A model generated the notes under the pieces. The model saw only the letters and a program-made list of their open reading frames with translations, had not been told where the DNA came from and did not search any database. A DNA stretch of 64,000 nt. It comes from Baylisascaris procyonis. Lineage: Eukaryota > Nematoda > Chromadorea > Rhabditida > Ascarididae. A program made the position numbers and the translations under genes. The stretch covers positions 1,364,001 to 1,428,000 of the forward strand of contig JAZARR010000167.1 of NCBI GenBank assembly GCA_037389465.1, given 5' to 3'. This document shows, one piece after another, positions 48,401 through 61,600 of the stretch (positions are counted from its first letter, which is position 1; every line of letters begins with the position of its first letter).

Positions 48401-51400
48401 TAAGTAAATAGAACATGCATCGAAGTATCCTATAGAAAATTTAAGGTGGCTTACGAAAATATTGAGTAGAACGAATATACACATAAAGAGAATGATGCCA
48501 GTCCAAATTCGAGTATCTGGCACGTAGGACATATAAGCAAGGATGTGCCACATTTGTGCTTCTCCTGAAAATATTAATTGAACTTTGAATGAAATGGAGA
48601 AAATGTTTTCTCATTAATGTGGAACTATTCAAAAGGTTTTTATGAGATGTGACATAAAACAAAGCAACAACAAGGCATATTAAAGCACACAACTTGCTGA
48701 TTAAATTCAAGCTCAATTTTTACAACTTCACCTTTATCGAGAAGTTCAATCGGTTGAATTCCAGTACGTGAGCTGATATGACCGACAAATCCAATGATCG
48801 TTAACACTTGCATCAATGTCAATATCGCATGACCGAATAAAATGATAAACGTATCACTAGAATAGAAATTGTTAAATATATTCAGAGGATATATGTCATA
48901 AAACAAAGAATTAAGCCAGCGCTTGTAATAGCGACTCATTTCTCATTTTCCTATATGAAATGATAATATTAATGTGCTGCAAAATGTGCTTAGAATGTAA
49001 TGTAACCTGAGGATTTATTGCTGTTCCAGTCAATATTACTGGAAAGTTTTATATCGAAAAATTTTAGTTCAGTATAGAAAAAGATCGTCTCCCTAACGTA
49101 TTCCCTGGCTGCTAGCTCCTGCCACCCCCCAGCCGAAACCCTCATTCCACATTGCATTGAACTCGATTAAGAGCACCAATAGATCATTCAAGCAGACATA
49201 AGAAGATCAGCAAAAATATCGAAAAGCCAAAATTAACGACAAATTTCAAAAAATAGAGGCAAGCAAACAAAGGTGTGAAAAAGGTATTTGGACTCAGCTC
49301 TATGGGTCAGCTTCAAGAGACATTAAGAAGTCAAGGTACATATAAAATACATGCGTAAAATTGTACGTTCCTGTATTTACGCATGGCTAAACTCAGCGAC
49401 TATCGGCGCAAAGAAAAATTCATTAGGAAAACGAAATTTTAAAAGGTAAGAACTCACCCAACAAGATTATTCGATCGTTTATTATAGGAGCCAATTGTGA
49501 TGAACGCACCAAATCCGATACCGCTAGCGAGAATGGCTTGTTCGGCTGCTGTCTTCCAAATCTGAAATCATAAGCCAAGCAATATTCATTTTTCACTCCC
49601 GAGACATAAAGTAATCAGTAATTTAATCTGTAGCTAATATATATAGCACTGCTGAATGAAGCAAACTTTCAATGTGCTATCTTAGCAATCGGCGCGATCT
49701 ACTTACGCAAGTTGAGGTTTTCTAATGAAAATTCAACATAAAAATTTAAAAATTTTTGAGTGGATGATAAAATAATAACTCAAAGCCAAAAACAGCTTGC
49801 ATCAATTAAAAAGTAAAGTGACAATTTACTACCAATGTTAGAAATGCTTAATGAAATCCACATGAATAGTAAATAGCACGCATTTTTTTAAACGGGGAAC
49901 GAGAATGGCAATTGAATGGAACTCTCTAGATAACAATCAAGCGCATCACTGATTCAGTCAATTTTTAGACTACTACAATTTTTCGTAATTTTCAATATTC
50001 AATAGTTGAATATAAACGAACCATATAATCTGCCATCCTCTGCCAATCTGTGGCATAGTAGAATTTCTGTAGAATCGCAACAAGCCCGTTTAATGTTAAC
50101 GCTCTCACCAAAAGTAGTGAAAGCATAACAACCGGCGAGATAAATGTGAAATGAGTAACCTTAAATTGCAAAATATTTAAAACTGGGCTAAAAATTATAG
50201 ATAATAAGTGAAAAAACATTGTAATTAGCGTCTTCATCCTCTTTTAAAGAGATAACTTCTTTCTCATTTAAGTTTAGTTATCAGTATTGAAAAATATCAT
50301 ACTGCAAAACAAACAGAAAGAAGATCTTATAGAGTCGTGTTAATGGTTCACTGCACCTATTCAATACTTCAGCAAAACAGAATCGGTTCCCTGAATGAAT
50401 ATTCGATCCCCGAGCAAAACACCCGATCTATTCAATAAAGCAGTAGTCTATTGGTCGTTCAAGGACATACTCCATGCTCTATTAGTTCTAAAAGCAAAGA
50501 CAAACGAATCACTTCCGGTACGACAACAATGAACGCAAGCTAGTCAGAAAATGGTCATTGCCGAAAATTGCTGACTGAATGCGTCAACGATTATTTGCAG
50601 AAGTAGTCAGCTGATGTGCCAATATTTATGGAATTTTGTGAAGGTTTCACTAAGGCTCATTTGATAAAGAGTACAATATTTGTTTGATTGACAAATACAT
50701 GGTGGATTTCAGGGAAACAATAACACCTGTTTTTACTGTCTGAAAAACCTGAAATACTTGAAATAAAAACCTGGAAAACAAATAAAAATGATGCCTCTCA
50801 TATTTTAATGTCGCTTCAATGGCAACGAAACTTGCTTGTGGCAATGAAATTCAAACTCCCATGTTTTCACACCTTAATTACAATAGCGTTAAATGCAGCG
50901 CTAAATAAAATTTCACGGCAAAATCACTGAGACGAAAGGAATGAAATGTAATGACATGTAGTTATGTAAATGCCATGAAAGAGCAAAGTAATACCTTCCC
51001 AAGCCATCGAACACCGAAGCAAATTGCGAGAAAAACAAGAATCCACACCGCTGCCACCGCAGAGAGTATATATATTTGAAACTCTCCTATTTCCGCAATA
51101 CTTCCTGAGGGCCTTTCCAATGCCCTGAAACTATGAATTTCATTAAAGTAAGTCCCCCTGCTCTAGCAGTTACTATGCTGCTTTAATGGAGTTGTAGAAC
51201 TTCTAGACACTATTGCACTATTCAAATTGAAAAGTAATAAAAAATAAACGCCTTTTTCTGTAGCCATGAGAATGAAAACGTTGCTAATGATTACTAGAAT
51301 CTCCTCTCATCGATACAAAAAAAAAACAATTTTTGTATTTATTTCAAAGCAAATTTGGATTATTTCTGAAATAAAGCAAACAAAAAAATTCCACAAATAA

Positions 51401-54083
51401 TTTCAAGCAGAATTTTCAAGTAGGACATAATTGTTGAAAAAGAGCCGCTATGTCTTGAAAAGAATGAAATATTTTTTGTAAATTCTTGAGAAAAAATTTT
51501 TCGGATATGCGATATTATAAAAACTGACGTCATGAATTGGACAAGCGATGATTGCGAACTTATAGTGCTCAATTTGGTGGTGGCGTCATGTGTGAAATTA
51601 GCGAGGGAACCAGCCTCTCGGCATGGAATCGTTTGCAATTCCGGAAAATTCTTGCAATTCAACCATGGTAATCCTGAAATTAAATTGACTTGACAGCATA
51701 TTCGAGGAATGTCTCGGGAAGAAATGCCATTGGTATATGACCGAGTTAAATAGGAGTACCTACAGAATTAAAGCGGAAACGATGAGCAGCTAATCTGACT
51801 TCATCTATCTGGAATTAACAACGCTAATTAATTTATTTTGAGTCAACTATTTAATCAATAATAATACCAATCCTGAAAAACTTCCTGCATTCCAGTTTTT
51901 CTAATTATCGTCTATCAAGATATGATGTTTCAGCAGGCGGAGATATTTTTGCAATGCACTTGCTTGTTCATAAATAAGCGGACGAATTAAATGAAATAAT
52001 ATCAGATGAGGAAATTAGGCAGATATTCTTTTGTAATTATAAATGAAAGGCTGCATCGAAAGAAATAATCACGTTCAATAAATAGACTGCGCAATATACT
52101 TACACCAAGTGGTTGCTTTAGACGATTGCTCATTAACTGCAATATATTGAAATACAATTAATCTCCTTTTCTATAGAAAAATTTGCACCTTTTCTACAGT
52201 GTGCTGGTTTTACAGTTTTGAAATTCACATAACTGCACCGATGTTTCCTCGAATATTCAAAATCAAATAGTTTAAAAGACAGATTTGGAAAGTATCTCCA
52301 CCATTCAAGGAACTACCTTTTGTCCCTCAAAATATCTGAGACATAAAAGCTATGAGCAATATTATTTGATTTGTCTCGGAACAAACAGGTACCAAAAAAG
52401 AACCGGAAAAGGAAAGTATTTTTTTAAATAGGTAAGTGTTCACAATAAAAATTTCGAAAATACTAAAAATGAAAGTTTCAGTAACAGAGAGAAAATCCTT
52501 TAAAGTTTCTCAAAGCCGATGAAATCTTTTACAATATGGTGCAGAAAGCTTGCTGGTCATTTATCATTTGCTTTTTTAGGTTTTAAGAAAGAGATTTCAA
52601 GATCAACAATGTGGTATGAGAGATAAACCTGGTCGACCAGCCAAAACAGCCCAGAAGAGATGGAACAGATAAAGCATAAGCCAGCCCAAATAACGGGCCA
52701 TATGAGCCATAACAAAGAGTGAAAATATGATCTGTGCCAAGCCGACTCCTGAAACGATAGTGTTGCTTAGTTTAGTTCACAAGGAAATTCTGAAAATGAC
52801 TGTCCGTCACCTATCTGAAAGAGTTGTTGATGAAAAATCAGAATTTAGCGGACCTAAAGGCAGGAAACGCTATGGGCGCAGTATGTAGTCGTCTCACATC
52901 CATGTATTAGCTCCTCCATGAACCTATAGAGCGGCATACTAAAAGAGAATATTTTTATTTGTACAACATTGGAGGTGATGGGCACCGAACATAGGGGTAT
53001 TGGAGGTATCATTTTCATTTCGGGCCAACAACCATCTGGTTCCTTCTCGTTCAACTCGATTCCAGCGCGCCTTTCATCAAATCACAAATTTCAAATGCAG
53101 TTCCAATCAATGATATCATAAGAAATATTCTGTATTTAAATCCGTCAATACTAGCGAAATCTAAACAAATCCCAACATACACCATTATACTTTACGAATG
53201 AACGCCACACGATTTGAGTCGGAAAAATTCAATCCAACTTCCTTTGCAACGAAGCCCAAATTTTCCGAACTTTGATGTCATATGTTGAAAACAAAAATAT
53301 GCGCCGATATTTCCTAACAGAAATTTATTAGATTAATAACTCGAGGAGATAAACAAGCAGTAAACCTTTGAATATCGGGCAAATATTATGGAAAGCTTGA
53401 ATAGGGGCACGTCCGGTTAATTGCCCGACTGACAATTCCATAATTATAATTGGCAGAACACAAACTGATATTGAAATCCCATAGGCAGCAACAAATGCAA
53501 CTGAAAATTTCAAATATGAGCGCGAAAAAATCAATTATTCTAACTTTATAAAGCTTCATGCAAAAGTTTTCGAATATTATTTTAAGAAATAAAATTGAAA
53601 TCATTCGTTCATGAACGTTAATCACAACGTAGAAAAAATTAGTTTAAAAAAGTCAACAGCTCAGTCGAATTTTAGAGATGCTACTTTTGGCCTACAAATT
53701 GGTACAGAAATAAATACACAGTAGACAAGAAATTTGCATATAAAAGGCAGAAGATGTAAGTTATTAGTACGGCTTTCAGTGATGGAGAGCCCAACATTTC
53801 TAAGTGATAAATATTATATCCACATGCTAACTCTCAGAAATTTTTGAAGCCGCAACAAAGATATTCCACTTCTTTTTTTGAAAGGAATATATCAAAACTT
53901 ACGGCCTCCATTCTCGAGTATAAGTCTTGGCAAGTTGAGGAAGTTCGTTGTGGCGAAAACATAAGCAAGCGATGCGACAATAACGTCGATCTTGAGCGAC
54001 CACAAATCTCTCCACTCTTCCACAATCAGCGATGACATCTTGAGGTTAGACCAGCTGCGTTCCTCGAACCACATCTTCACCAT
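45481..54083 (-). CDS. snf-like (SLC6): SLC6-family transporter (sodium:neurotransmitter symporter fold), 14 exons, 658 aa, complete
   Basis: Exons, in order of transcription: 54083-53903, 53500-53366, 52748-52629, 51673-51529, 51124-50995, 50159-50022, 49561-49458, 48856-48732, 48564-48455, 47817-47680, 47499-47400, 46981-46872, 46424-46239, 45735-45481. All phases match and the sum is 1977 nt. A TGA lies in frame just before the ATG. Family signatures in order: TM1 (SLKIDVIVASLAYVFATTNF, LNLP), TM2 (IIIMELSVGQLTGRAPIQAF, CPIFKG), TM3 (GVGLAQIIFSLFVMAHMARY), EL2 with the LPWLNC...C Cys pair and an NFT glycosylation site, TM4-TM5, TM6 (SGIGFGAFITIGSYNKRSNN), TM7-TM8, TM9-TM11 (GGLYAYELAGGYMKYV, HRLGKDLHTML), TM12 (VVGWVIALIPLIPIPLLMQY) and a cytoplasmic tail (YASTAPGYVLLPQAPLAEPE). 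It is a plasma-membrane transporter by family. Key Na+-site residues are changed: TM1 Asn47 is kept, but the Arg gate is Asn50, TM6 Thr is Ala295, TM7 Asn is His327, and TM8 Thr-Ser is Asn394-Ile395. Substrate cannot be assigned; an atypical nematode SNF is likely. Confidence 0.93.
45775..46108 (+). repeat. Diverged copy of the array's dispersed repeat in an SLC6 intron
   Basis: Over ~330 bp this matches 4791-5114 of the unit with many substitutions. Shared blocks include AACTTACTC, AAGTTCCCT, GTATAAGAAAGCAAAT, TTATGTTGCACACA and CAAACTCTTTTTCATTAAAA. It lies wholly inside the last SLC6 intron (45736-46238). The higher divergence shows it is an older insertion than the array copies, so the repeat is dispersed and did not arise with the array. 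Confidence 0.75.
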
Positions 54084-54926
54084 TCACCTGACCTGGAAGT
54101 GACAGTGAATTGATGAAGCGCATTCTACATAGCATATAACACTTCAATGCATTAACTAGGTCGCGAATTTTTGCAGGTTGTGAAGGTGAGATCAATATAA
54201 GATCTTTGATTTCAGCTTCATGAAGTTTCCACGAAGGGTGGGGGAGGGAGGGGGAGGAGGAACGACGTGCGAAAAGACTAAATAATACCTACATAACGCA
54301 TTCAAGAAGAAGAACGACAGAAAAGGAAACACAGAAAACACCAATGCAACAAGCTGTTCCAATGTTTCTTCACAAAATCCATAGTTTTCATCGACAAAAA
54401 ATGGAGGTGAAGAACTCGCGCTTTATGCTTCCACACTACTGCTTAGATGAGATCGTTTCCAGACGCGAGAGTTTATCCGGGATAATCTGATATCATGCAT
54501 CGTTAACATAAATCGTCAACCTCCGTCAGTAACTTTTTGTGGGAGTGAGACTGAGAAAAACCGAAATAAAAGAGGCAACTGAACCATCTCCTATAAGCAG
54601 GGAGGAAAGCATCAATTAGTGAGGTATACCAATGTCTAAGAGCCAATTCCCCACTCTCACTGGCATCATATAAACGCAACACAGCCAAATAAACGCACAA
54701 TCCAAAACGAGCGCCATTCACACGAGAATGACATTCCTTCTTGACGACTAAATGAGGCAATAAAACTTCAGATGCGACCAGAGAGTTAACTCCGTTTTAC
54801 TTGCCTCTAAAGTGGAGGATTTCTTTTATTAGGCATGCGTGTCTACATAGACAGTAAAATGATGACAATTTCTGGGTCATTGTGAAAGCAATAAAAGCAA
54901 TGATGCAGTTTTAGAGAAGCATAATT

Positions 54927-54928
<2 letters not shown>
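54084..54928. other. 5' flank of the SLC6 gene
   Basis: This is the likely promoter side of the SLC6 gene. An acceptor-like CACTTCCAG lies 14 nt upstream of the ATG (between 54098 and 54106) and could receive a spliced leader or a 5' UTR exon; which one cannot be told. A purine-rich G block is at 54237-54262. No gene recognised. Confidence 0.4.

Positions 54929-54990
<62 letters not shown>
54929..54990. repeat. (TA)31 microsatellite
   Basis: An uninterrupted 62 bp TA dinucleotide run. Its - strand translation (IYIYIY...) is an artefact of the repeat. Confidence 0.97.
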
Positions 54991-54995
<5 letters not shown>

Positions 54996-55514
54996 AAGAG
55001 CACACTCATAACGAATAATATAACGTCGGAGCAAAGAATGCTGCAATAAGAGTGCATCAAAGGAGCACTGAGCAGCTCATAAAAATGCCGAAAAGGGTCA
55101 GTCTTAAAACAACACAACTGTTGGACAATATTGCACCGCAAATGTTGTGCTCTCGCCAAATGAGCTGAAATTCTTTTTTTAAACTGTCATTCATCCAATA
55201 AACTACATATTAAAGGATATGTACAAGCTGGCACTAAACACTTGTATATCTTTTTAATCGATAACGATTTAGAACTTTTCTAGGCTTTCAAAAGCAAAAA
55301 CTAAAAATAGGAGATTTAAAAACTTTGCAATTATCATTTCGGTGCTCATCGAAGTAATTTTCTTTTACTTTGTTAACAACACCGCAATAGATAAAGCCTA
55401 GATGATCACTTATATCAATGATAAGAAACTGTTTTATCTGCGATGAAAGTAAAATGGTGAAAAGAAAAAATATCATCTATGAAAAGTGATCATGAATTAG
55501 CTATAAAACATCAA
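54991..55514. other. Gene-free stretch
   Basis: AT-rich sequence between the TA microsatellite and the MITE-like element; nothing coding supported. Confidence 0.5.
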
Positions 55515-55625
55515 TTTTTGCATAATCAGTGGTCAACATGGACAAATTTAGCAATGAAAAATATTGTCCTTTCTAAAAATAATTACTGTGGGGAGTAATC
55601 ATTCTGACCACTGATTATGCAAAAA
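55515..55625. mobile_element. 111 bp MITE-like element with 21 bp perfect terminal inverted repeats
   Basis: Left terminus TTTTTGCATAATCAGTGGTCA (first 20 bases at 55515-55534) is perfectly complementary to the right terminus at 55605-55625. The 69 bp interior includes a second imperfect inverted repeat (AATAATTACT...AGTAATCATT). No clear target-site duplication is visible. Size and structure fit a short foldback/MITE, or a hairpin-forming noncoding element. Confidence 0.6.
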
Positions 55626-58600
55626 CATAGCGAACATTCATTAACGCGTTTAAATGTACATTAGTGAAAAACAAAAACTTCTAATCGAAGGCTGTACGTT
55701 TAAATAATATGGATGACAAAAGACATTTATATACAACATTGGAGAACAAAGCTTGAGGGAAGTTACAATAATTTCTTCATCTCTAACCCCAAAACTCCAT
55801 ATTTAACTTGTATAATTTAGCAGCCAAGAATAAAAAATCTTTTAAAATATGCGTAAAGGTAATTCAAAGAGTTCAGCAGTCCCTCAACGAGTCAAATAGA
55901 TGAATGAGCCACTTAATTTTTCAAAATATTTTTCACCATAATATTGAAGCCACACTTTTCAGCTTCATTTATTGATGATTGCCGATTATCTTGCTGGACA
56001 AAAAGTTCATAAAACAACTTTCGCTCGAATAGCACTAATGTATGAAAATTTTGATAGAAAGGGTAAATAAGCAAGTACTGTGTCTTAATAACGTTTATGC
56101 TGAAAGGCTTACAGAATCTCTTGAATATGAAGTCATTTCGCTTATATCAAGGAAAAAAAAAAAACTAGGCAAAAACCTCTAGAAAGAGCTGCGTTCATTA
56201 TCTAGACATTTACTTAGGGTTAGAAGATATTTCCTCTGAAGAACAGCTCGCTCAAATAGAAAACGTGTGAAGAAATTGCCTTAGGATTTCTAGTTTTTCA
56301 TATTAAATATTAAAAAACAAATAAATGATGAGTGCTGAGCATGAAATGCCCCCGTCTAACTAAAAAAAAACGAATGCAGTGAGTGAAGATAATTCTTAAA
56401 TTTCATCAAGTCTCACATGCGATTAGGCTCAGTCAGTTTGCTTTGCTTCAGTGAAACATTGCCTCCCATCATTAATTACATCCTCCTTTAATTCTTCAAC
56501 CTAAATAACTATTTATCAAATCTGCTTAATATTGAAAAGTTACATTCTGCAATACTTCGGAAAATTTATTCTTGCTCACTTCAGCGCTCTTTAAATCAGT
56601 TAATGTTTCAATTTTTTGGTAATAAAATCTGGTAGCGTTATCGAACAGAGCATCATGATTACACCTAGTGCTATTATCTGAGGCAAAACACTATGAATCT
56701 TTTAACAAATCAATAATCCTGTATTGCAGCACACTGCAATAGTAGTTACTAATAAAGCATCACTACTGAGTATTATTAGTAATATAATATTGCGGCATTA
56801 TTCATACATTTGCAATGAAAGGGAAATCTCGTAAAATTTGAATTAAACAGTGTGATTCAGCAATCTAGAAACGAAACATTATAGGAAAAATTGGACTCAG
56901 CACATCCATGAAATTCACTGGGGGGGGGGGGTTTGAAGTTCTTTCGGCCATGAAACTAACTTCATAGTTTCAGTGTCTAGACATCACCTCAAAATTGCCA
57001 AGCATTTAAAAAACAGCACATAAACGATACAATGCGAATTACTATCGTAAATGCAATCTCTACCATTCGGTTTCCCTTATTCAAAAAAAAAGCAAACCTT
57101 CCATTGCAAATTGCGTTTGCCTTCGAATGCAGATAGGCTTTTAAAATTAAATTAAGACCAATATTTTGTTCAATATTAAAAAATTAGGGTTTCATTTCTA
57201 AAGAAATACAATATAGAAAGCATTGAGAATGCTGAGAACGAATAGATACTGAGAGACGTATGAATGGATGAAGAAACGAGTGATTTGTGTAGCTCATTAA
57301 TAAAACGAAATATTATAGGTCGACGCATCGAAATACACAAACAAACAAACATGCTTCCTGCTCCGCTTCGATCATTAAACGTCGTAGCGTAACTTTCCTC
57401 CTCATTGCTTGCGTGAAGGAGAGCAAGAAATTTCAATGAATCGACAGAAAGCTTTAAATTCGAACCAATTCCCCTATCTTTTGTAAAATTGAAATTAGAT
57501 GTTATTCAGTCAATTCGTGCGGTAGATTAGTTCACAATAATTTACTCTAGGCTATTTTACATAATACCACTCATTTTCATACTTGTTTGCCTTAAATTCC
57601 GCCTATTTTAGAAACAGAACTTCTAAACAAATCTATACAGGAAAAGCCAAACAATTTCATACTGGAGTGTTAACAAGTATTAAAAAACATATTTAAAGAC
57701 ATGTGCATAGTTAAGAAAAAAGAAGTTTCGTTCACAAAAAGCAAAAAAATATCCATTCCTTCAATGAGCCAGAATGTTTTATAAAATTACTAGTGAAAAA
57801 AAAAATTTCAGTGGAACAATGAGTTCAAACAATTTGATTTAGCTTAATTTCACTCCTTTTGATCGCCTTTAAAATCTATTCCCTCGATATAATTTTGAAT
57901 TCGTATGTGTGAATCAATAAGTATGAGTTTGACACTGAGTAATATTCTCCTCCATAATGCCCAGTGTATTTATCTTATCAACAAAATGCTCAATCTTAAA
58001 TTAAACAAAAGAATTGAGAAGGAAGTTAGCATACTTTCAATAACGAGAAAAGAAACAACCGTTGCATATTGAGGGATAATAGCGTGAAATGTCCCGAAAA
58101 TTGAGATTTACTAAAAAAACGGAATTTTAGGCTAAGTTCAAAGTTGTAGAAAAGCTGTGAAATGCATTTAGGCTCAAGTGTGATATGCACTTTTTGCTAT
58201 TCCACCGACGAGTTTGAATATCTACAAAAGGCCTCAAAAATAATACTGCCATTAAATAGTGCATTTTTTTTTCTAATAAATTAAATGAACAAATTCTCAG
58301 CATAAACGTCCCTAGAAACTGCTTTGCTTATACGATGAAATTTGATGATGTTTATTTCATGGAACATTCGGATGCCATTGATTCCTTTAACATGTAGGTG
58401 ACTCCATTGGAAGCTAAGAACGAAGCCATGAAAAATTCTAGCCTCAAGCGAAAATTATACAATATAGCTTTATCGGTTTATGATTTGAAACTCTATGAGA
58501 GATAGATGCAGGCATGCATACGTTTTTATGTTAAAAAAAAAAAGCAAAGGCATTTTTTGAATTGCTAATTCGATTAACAATGAGAAGACAGTCACACACA

Positions 58601-61600
58601 TAAGTGATTAATATCAAAAACATGTGATATTAAAAAATGGGTACTGCACAATGCACATCGGTCAACGATGAGTTTTTAGAAGATATAAACAATGAACTGA
58701 AATCGGGGTTGAGCGTTTTAGAGAAAACATTCTCTAAATTGGGTTTTCAAGAAACTCACTTCAGGCATTTAATTTTGAGCCGTAAATATTAGAAATTATT
58801 GTTCATTATGGATGAGATGAGTTGTATGGAAATGTTCAAGGCAAATATGTTTACCAAGAAGAAAGGGACCACGTCGCTGTTTCGGATGCCTTCGATCTAT
58901 TATATCCATCCAGATGAAGATCCAATTAAATTGTTCAGCACTCTCTTTCTCTTTCTTCGTTCGTCACCCGTTTATGCACCACCCTGCAATCGATTACTCA
59001 CTTATAAATTAAGGAAACAAACAGTTATTAATAACTTCGAACCAATTATATTTTGTTAAAGAAAGATTCGCATTTATATCACTTCTCTGAGTTCCTTTAC
59101 AGAACAATCGAAATAGATAGTACTCATATGTTAGGTTTTTTTTTACAACTACGTACTCATATATTAGATACACTAAGTGTTCAAAAGATGGTATTCATAT
59201 AAATTGATAGCACTCATATATAAGGTGTTGAAGTGAAAATTATATTCACTGAGAAAAAAAGAGAATTGAAATGGAAGGAGGAACCATAAGGAAGGGGCGA
59301 AGAAGTCAGCGATATAAGAGGAAATACGTAAACGCTTAGTGATATTTGAATAAATGGACGAGGATTTAAAATAGAGCAAGTGGGGTGAGTCATGAATGGA
59401 ATATTTCCGTGCTAATGGTTGAGGTTTTCAGCGGCTTAACTACACATTCTGAAGTCAACAGATTGTGTGCGGAACATAAGACAGTTTGCTTTAAAAAAGT
59501 TATTTAATTCAATGAATATAAACCACTGTAGAGAAAAAGTCTTAGGTATAAAAATTATTAAGAGTAGGTGAGCAAAAAAAAAACATTATAAGGAGGTAAA
59601 AAATAATCCAAAAGTTCAGTTTATACAGTATTCGTAAATTCTAGGCATTCTGCAAGATCGTTTCATTAGAGACTTGCTCAACACTCCTGAAATTTGAATG
59701 ATATCAAGATAGCGCCTCTTGTGCACTGAAATTCTCGAAGATAAGGAGAGAAAGGTCAGAGGACTGTGTCACGTGGTAGAAGAAAAATCTATCCACATCT
59801 TTCCACAGAAGTAGACGTCTTTAGAAGGATTGTTGTATTTGCAAAACATTTGAAGTATTATTGCAACGGTTGAAGCGACACAAATTGGTGTGAAAAGCAC
59901 ATAGAAAATCAAGACATGAGAAAATAAATACTTAAAGTGACAGCTGTAGTGTACTTGAATAAAATAAAAAATAAAAAAATGCTCTTACAATGGTGCAAGC
60001 AAATAACACTATTGAGCAATTTGAAAAAAAAAAAAGCGTTTATTTGTCAAAACGCCTTCATTTTTGCATTAAAAAAACGTCCATTGTTAAGGGCACCGCT
60101 GGAGAAGGTGAATGGGGGAATGAAGGAGAGCGGTATATGAGCTGATTTGAAGAAGGAACACATTGCATCACACATATGCAACTAACACTTCCATATTTAT
60201 CAATATTTATTTATCCTCCTGTCAGAGATGAAAAAGATAGGTGTTTTGAAAGTAAGAGAAATGAAGATTTCATGGTTTGATTCACCTACCTAAAAAAATT
60301 AATGACCCCACCTATTCCTTCTCACTCCTTGAAAGTAGCAAAAATATCAAGAATTTTTTCCAATTCATACATATGTTTAAGTGGATGTCAGTATCGAGAA
60401 AACTTTTGTGATTTCTCACTTATATTATTATAGAATCGCTCAGATTCGCCTGAAATTGAATTTGGCTCGCTAAAAAAATTTATGCTTTGTGATAGAATGC
60501 TGTTTCAGTATTCAACCGGTCGATTTTATACAAAGAACACTTAGACAAAAAAATTTAGGCACAATGCAAATACGGAAAGACTGTGGATTTCTGGATTGAT
60601 ATTGTGGAATTTTTCGATTTCATTTAAACTCCTCTTCACTCTACAGTTTTTTGTGCTTTGAAAATTTAGGAAATTTTTCATGAGTGGTACAAGTGAGAAG
60701 AAAAATATTATTTTAAAACAGAAGAAATAAAGCAATTTTTTGCACATAATATTTTGGGACATTAGAGTCGAAATTGAAATTTTGAGAAGAAATAACCGCT
60801 GAACGAATGGCACTAAAAAAGCATCAGAGAACGCGCTTTGTTAAAAGAAAGGCAAAAAAAGATAATGAATCATAAAAATTTAATAAAAAGAAATTTCGGC
60901 ACTAACCAAAGGCATTATAATAAAAAGAAACAGCGGAAAAGAGGTGACGAAAAACATTCGAATCTCGCAAGTAAAGAGCATTCGTCATTGAATAGTTGAT
61001 TGCAATTTTAACCGCCTGAGTGAAAATCCTATTCTTGAAAACTTCAGTGCTCAAGATTGAGAGAACTTCAATATTCGAATTTGAAAACGATCTAACTTCT
61101 TCAAATTCTAATTAATTTTCAAATGAGGCAAAAAATTGACATAAGAAAAACGAAGTCTGATTCGCACTGGAAAGAATCGCCGTTATGAGATTCGAGCCTA
61201 GAATATTTCTGAGGACATCGTACCTTATGTTATCCCGTATGGACGACGTTATTGCAATGATCAGTGAAATTGCAGTGTAATTAATCATAGAGAGATTAAT
61301 AAAAGAGAATAATAATAATATAACAGAATAATATAACATATTTAGAGATTACAGCGGAGGAAACGTTGAGATAATAAATAAAGATAAGTAGAAGACAGTG
61401 AAAATTCTATGAAAGTACTCAAGTTCATTTGTCAAGAAGGCAAAATGCAGAAAATAGAGATAATTGCAGAGAATAAATTAGAAAAAGGGATTGATTAAGT
61501 GAGAAAATTATTTATAAATGAAAAAATACACATCCATCTTGACGAATACTTAAATGTGATATCTAGGTGAAATCACAGATGAACTGATCTTTTACGCATC

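Noticed and set aside
53328..53365. Extension of the second SLC6 exon past 53366
   Set aside because: The G/GTTTAC donor at 53365 joins in phase to GVGLAQ of the next exon, restoring the family's CPIFKG-VGLAQ order; the extension runs into a stop.
54843..55046. Open frame with an IYIYIY tract on -
   Set aside because: It is the translation of the TA microsatellite.
60541..61339. Hydrophobic open frames on - as possible membrane protein exons
   Set aside because: Poly-Phe/Leu/Ile composition expected from AT-rich DNA; no conserved motif or consistent splice sites.
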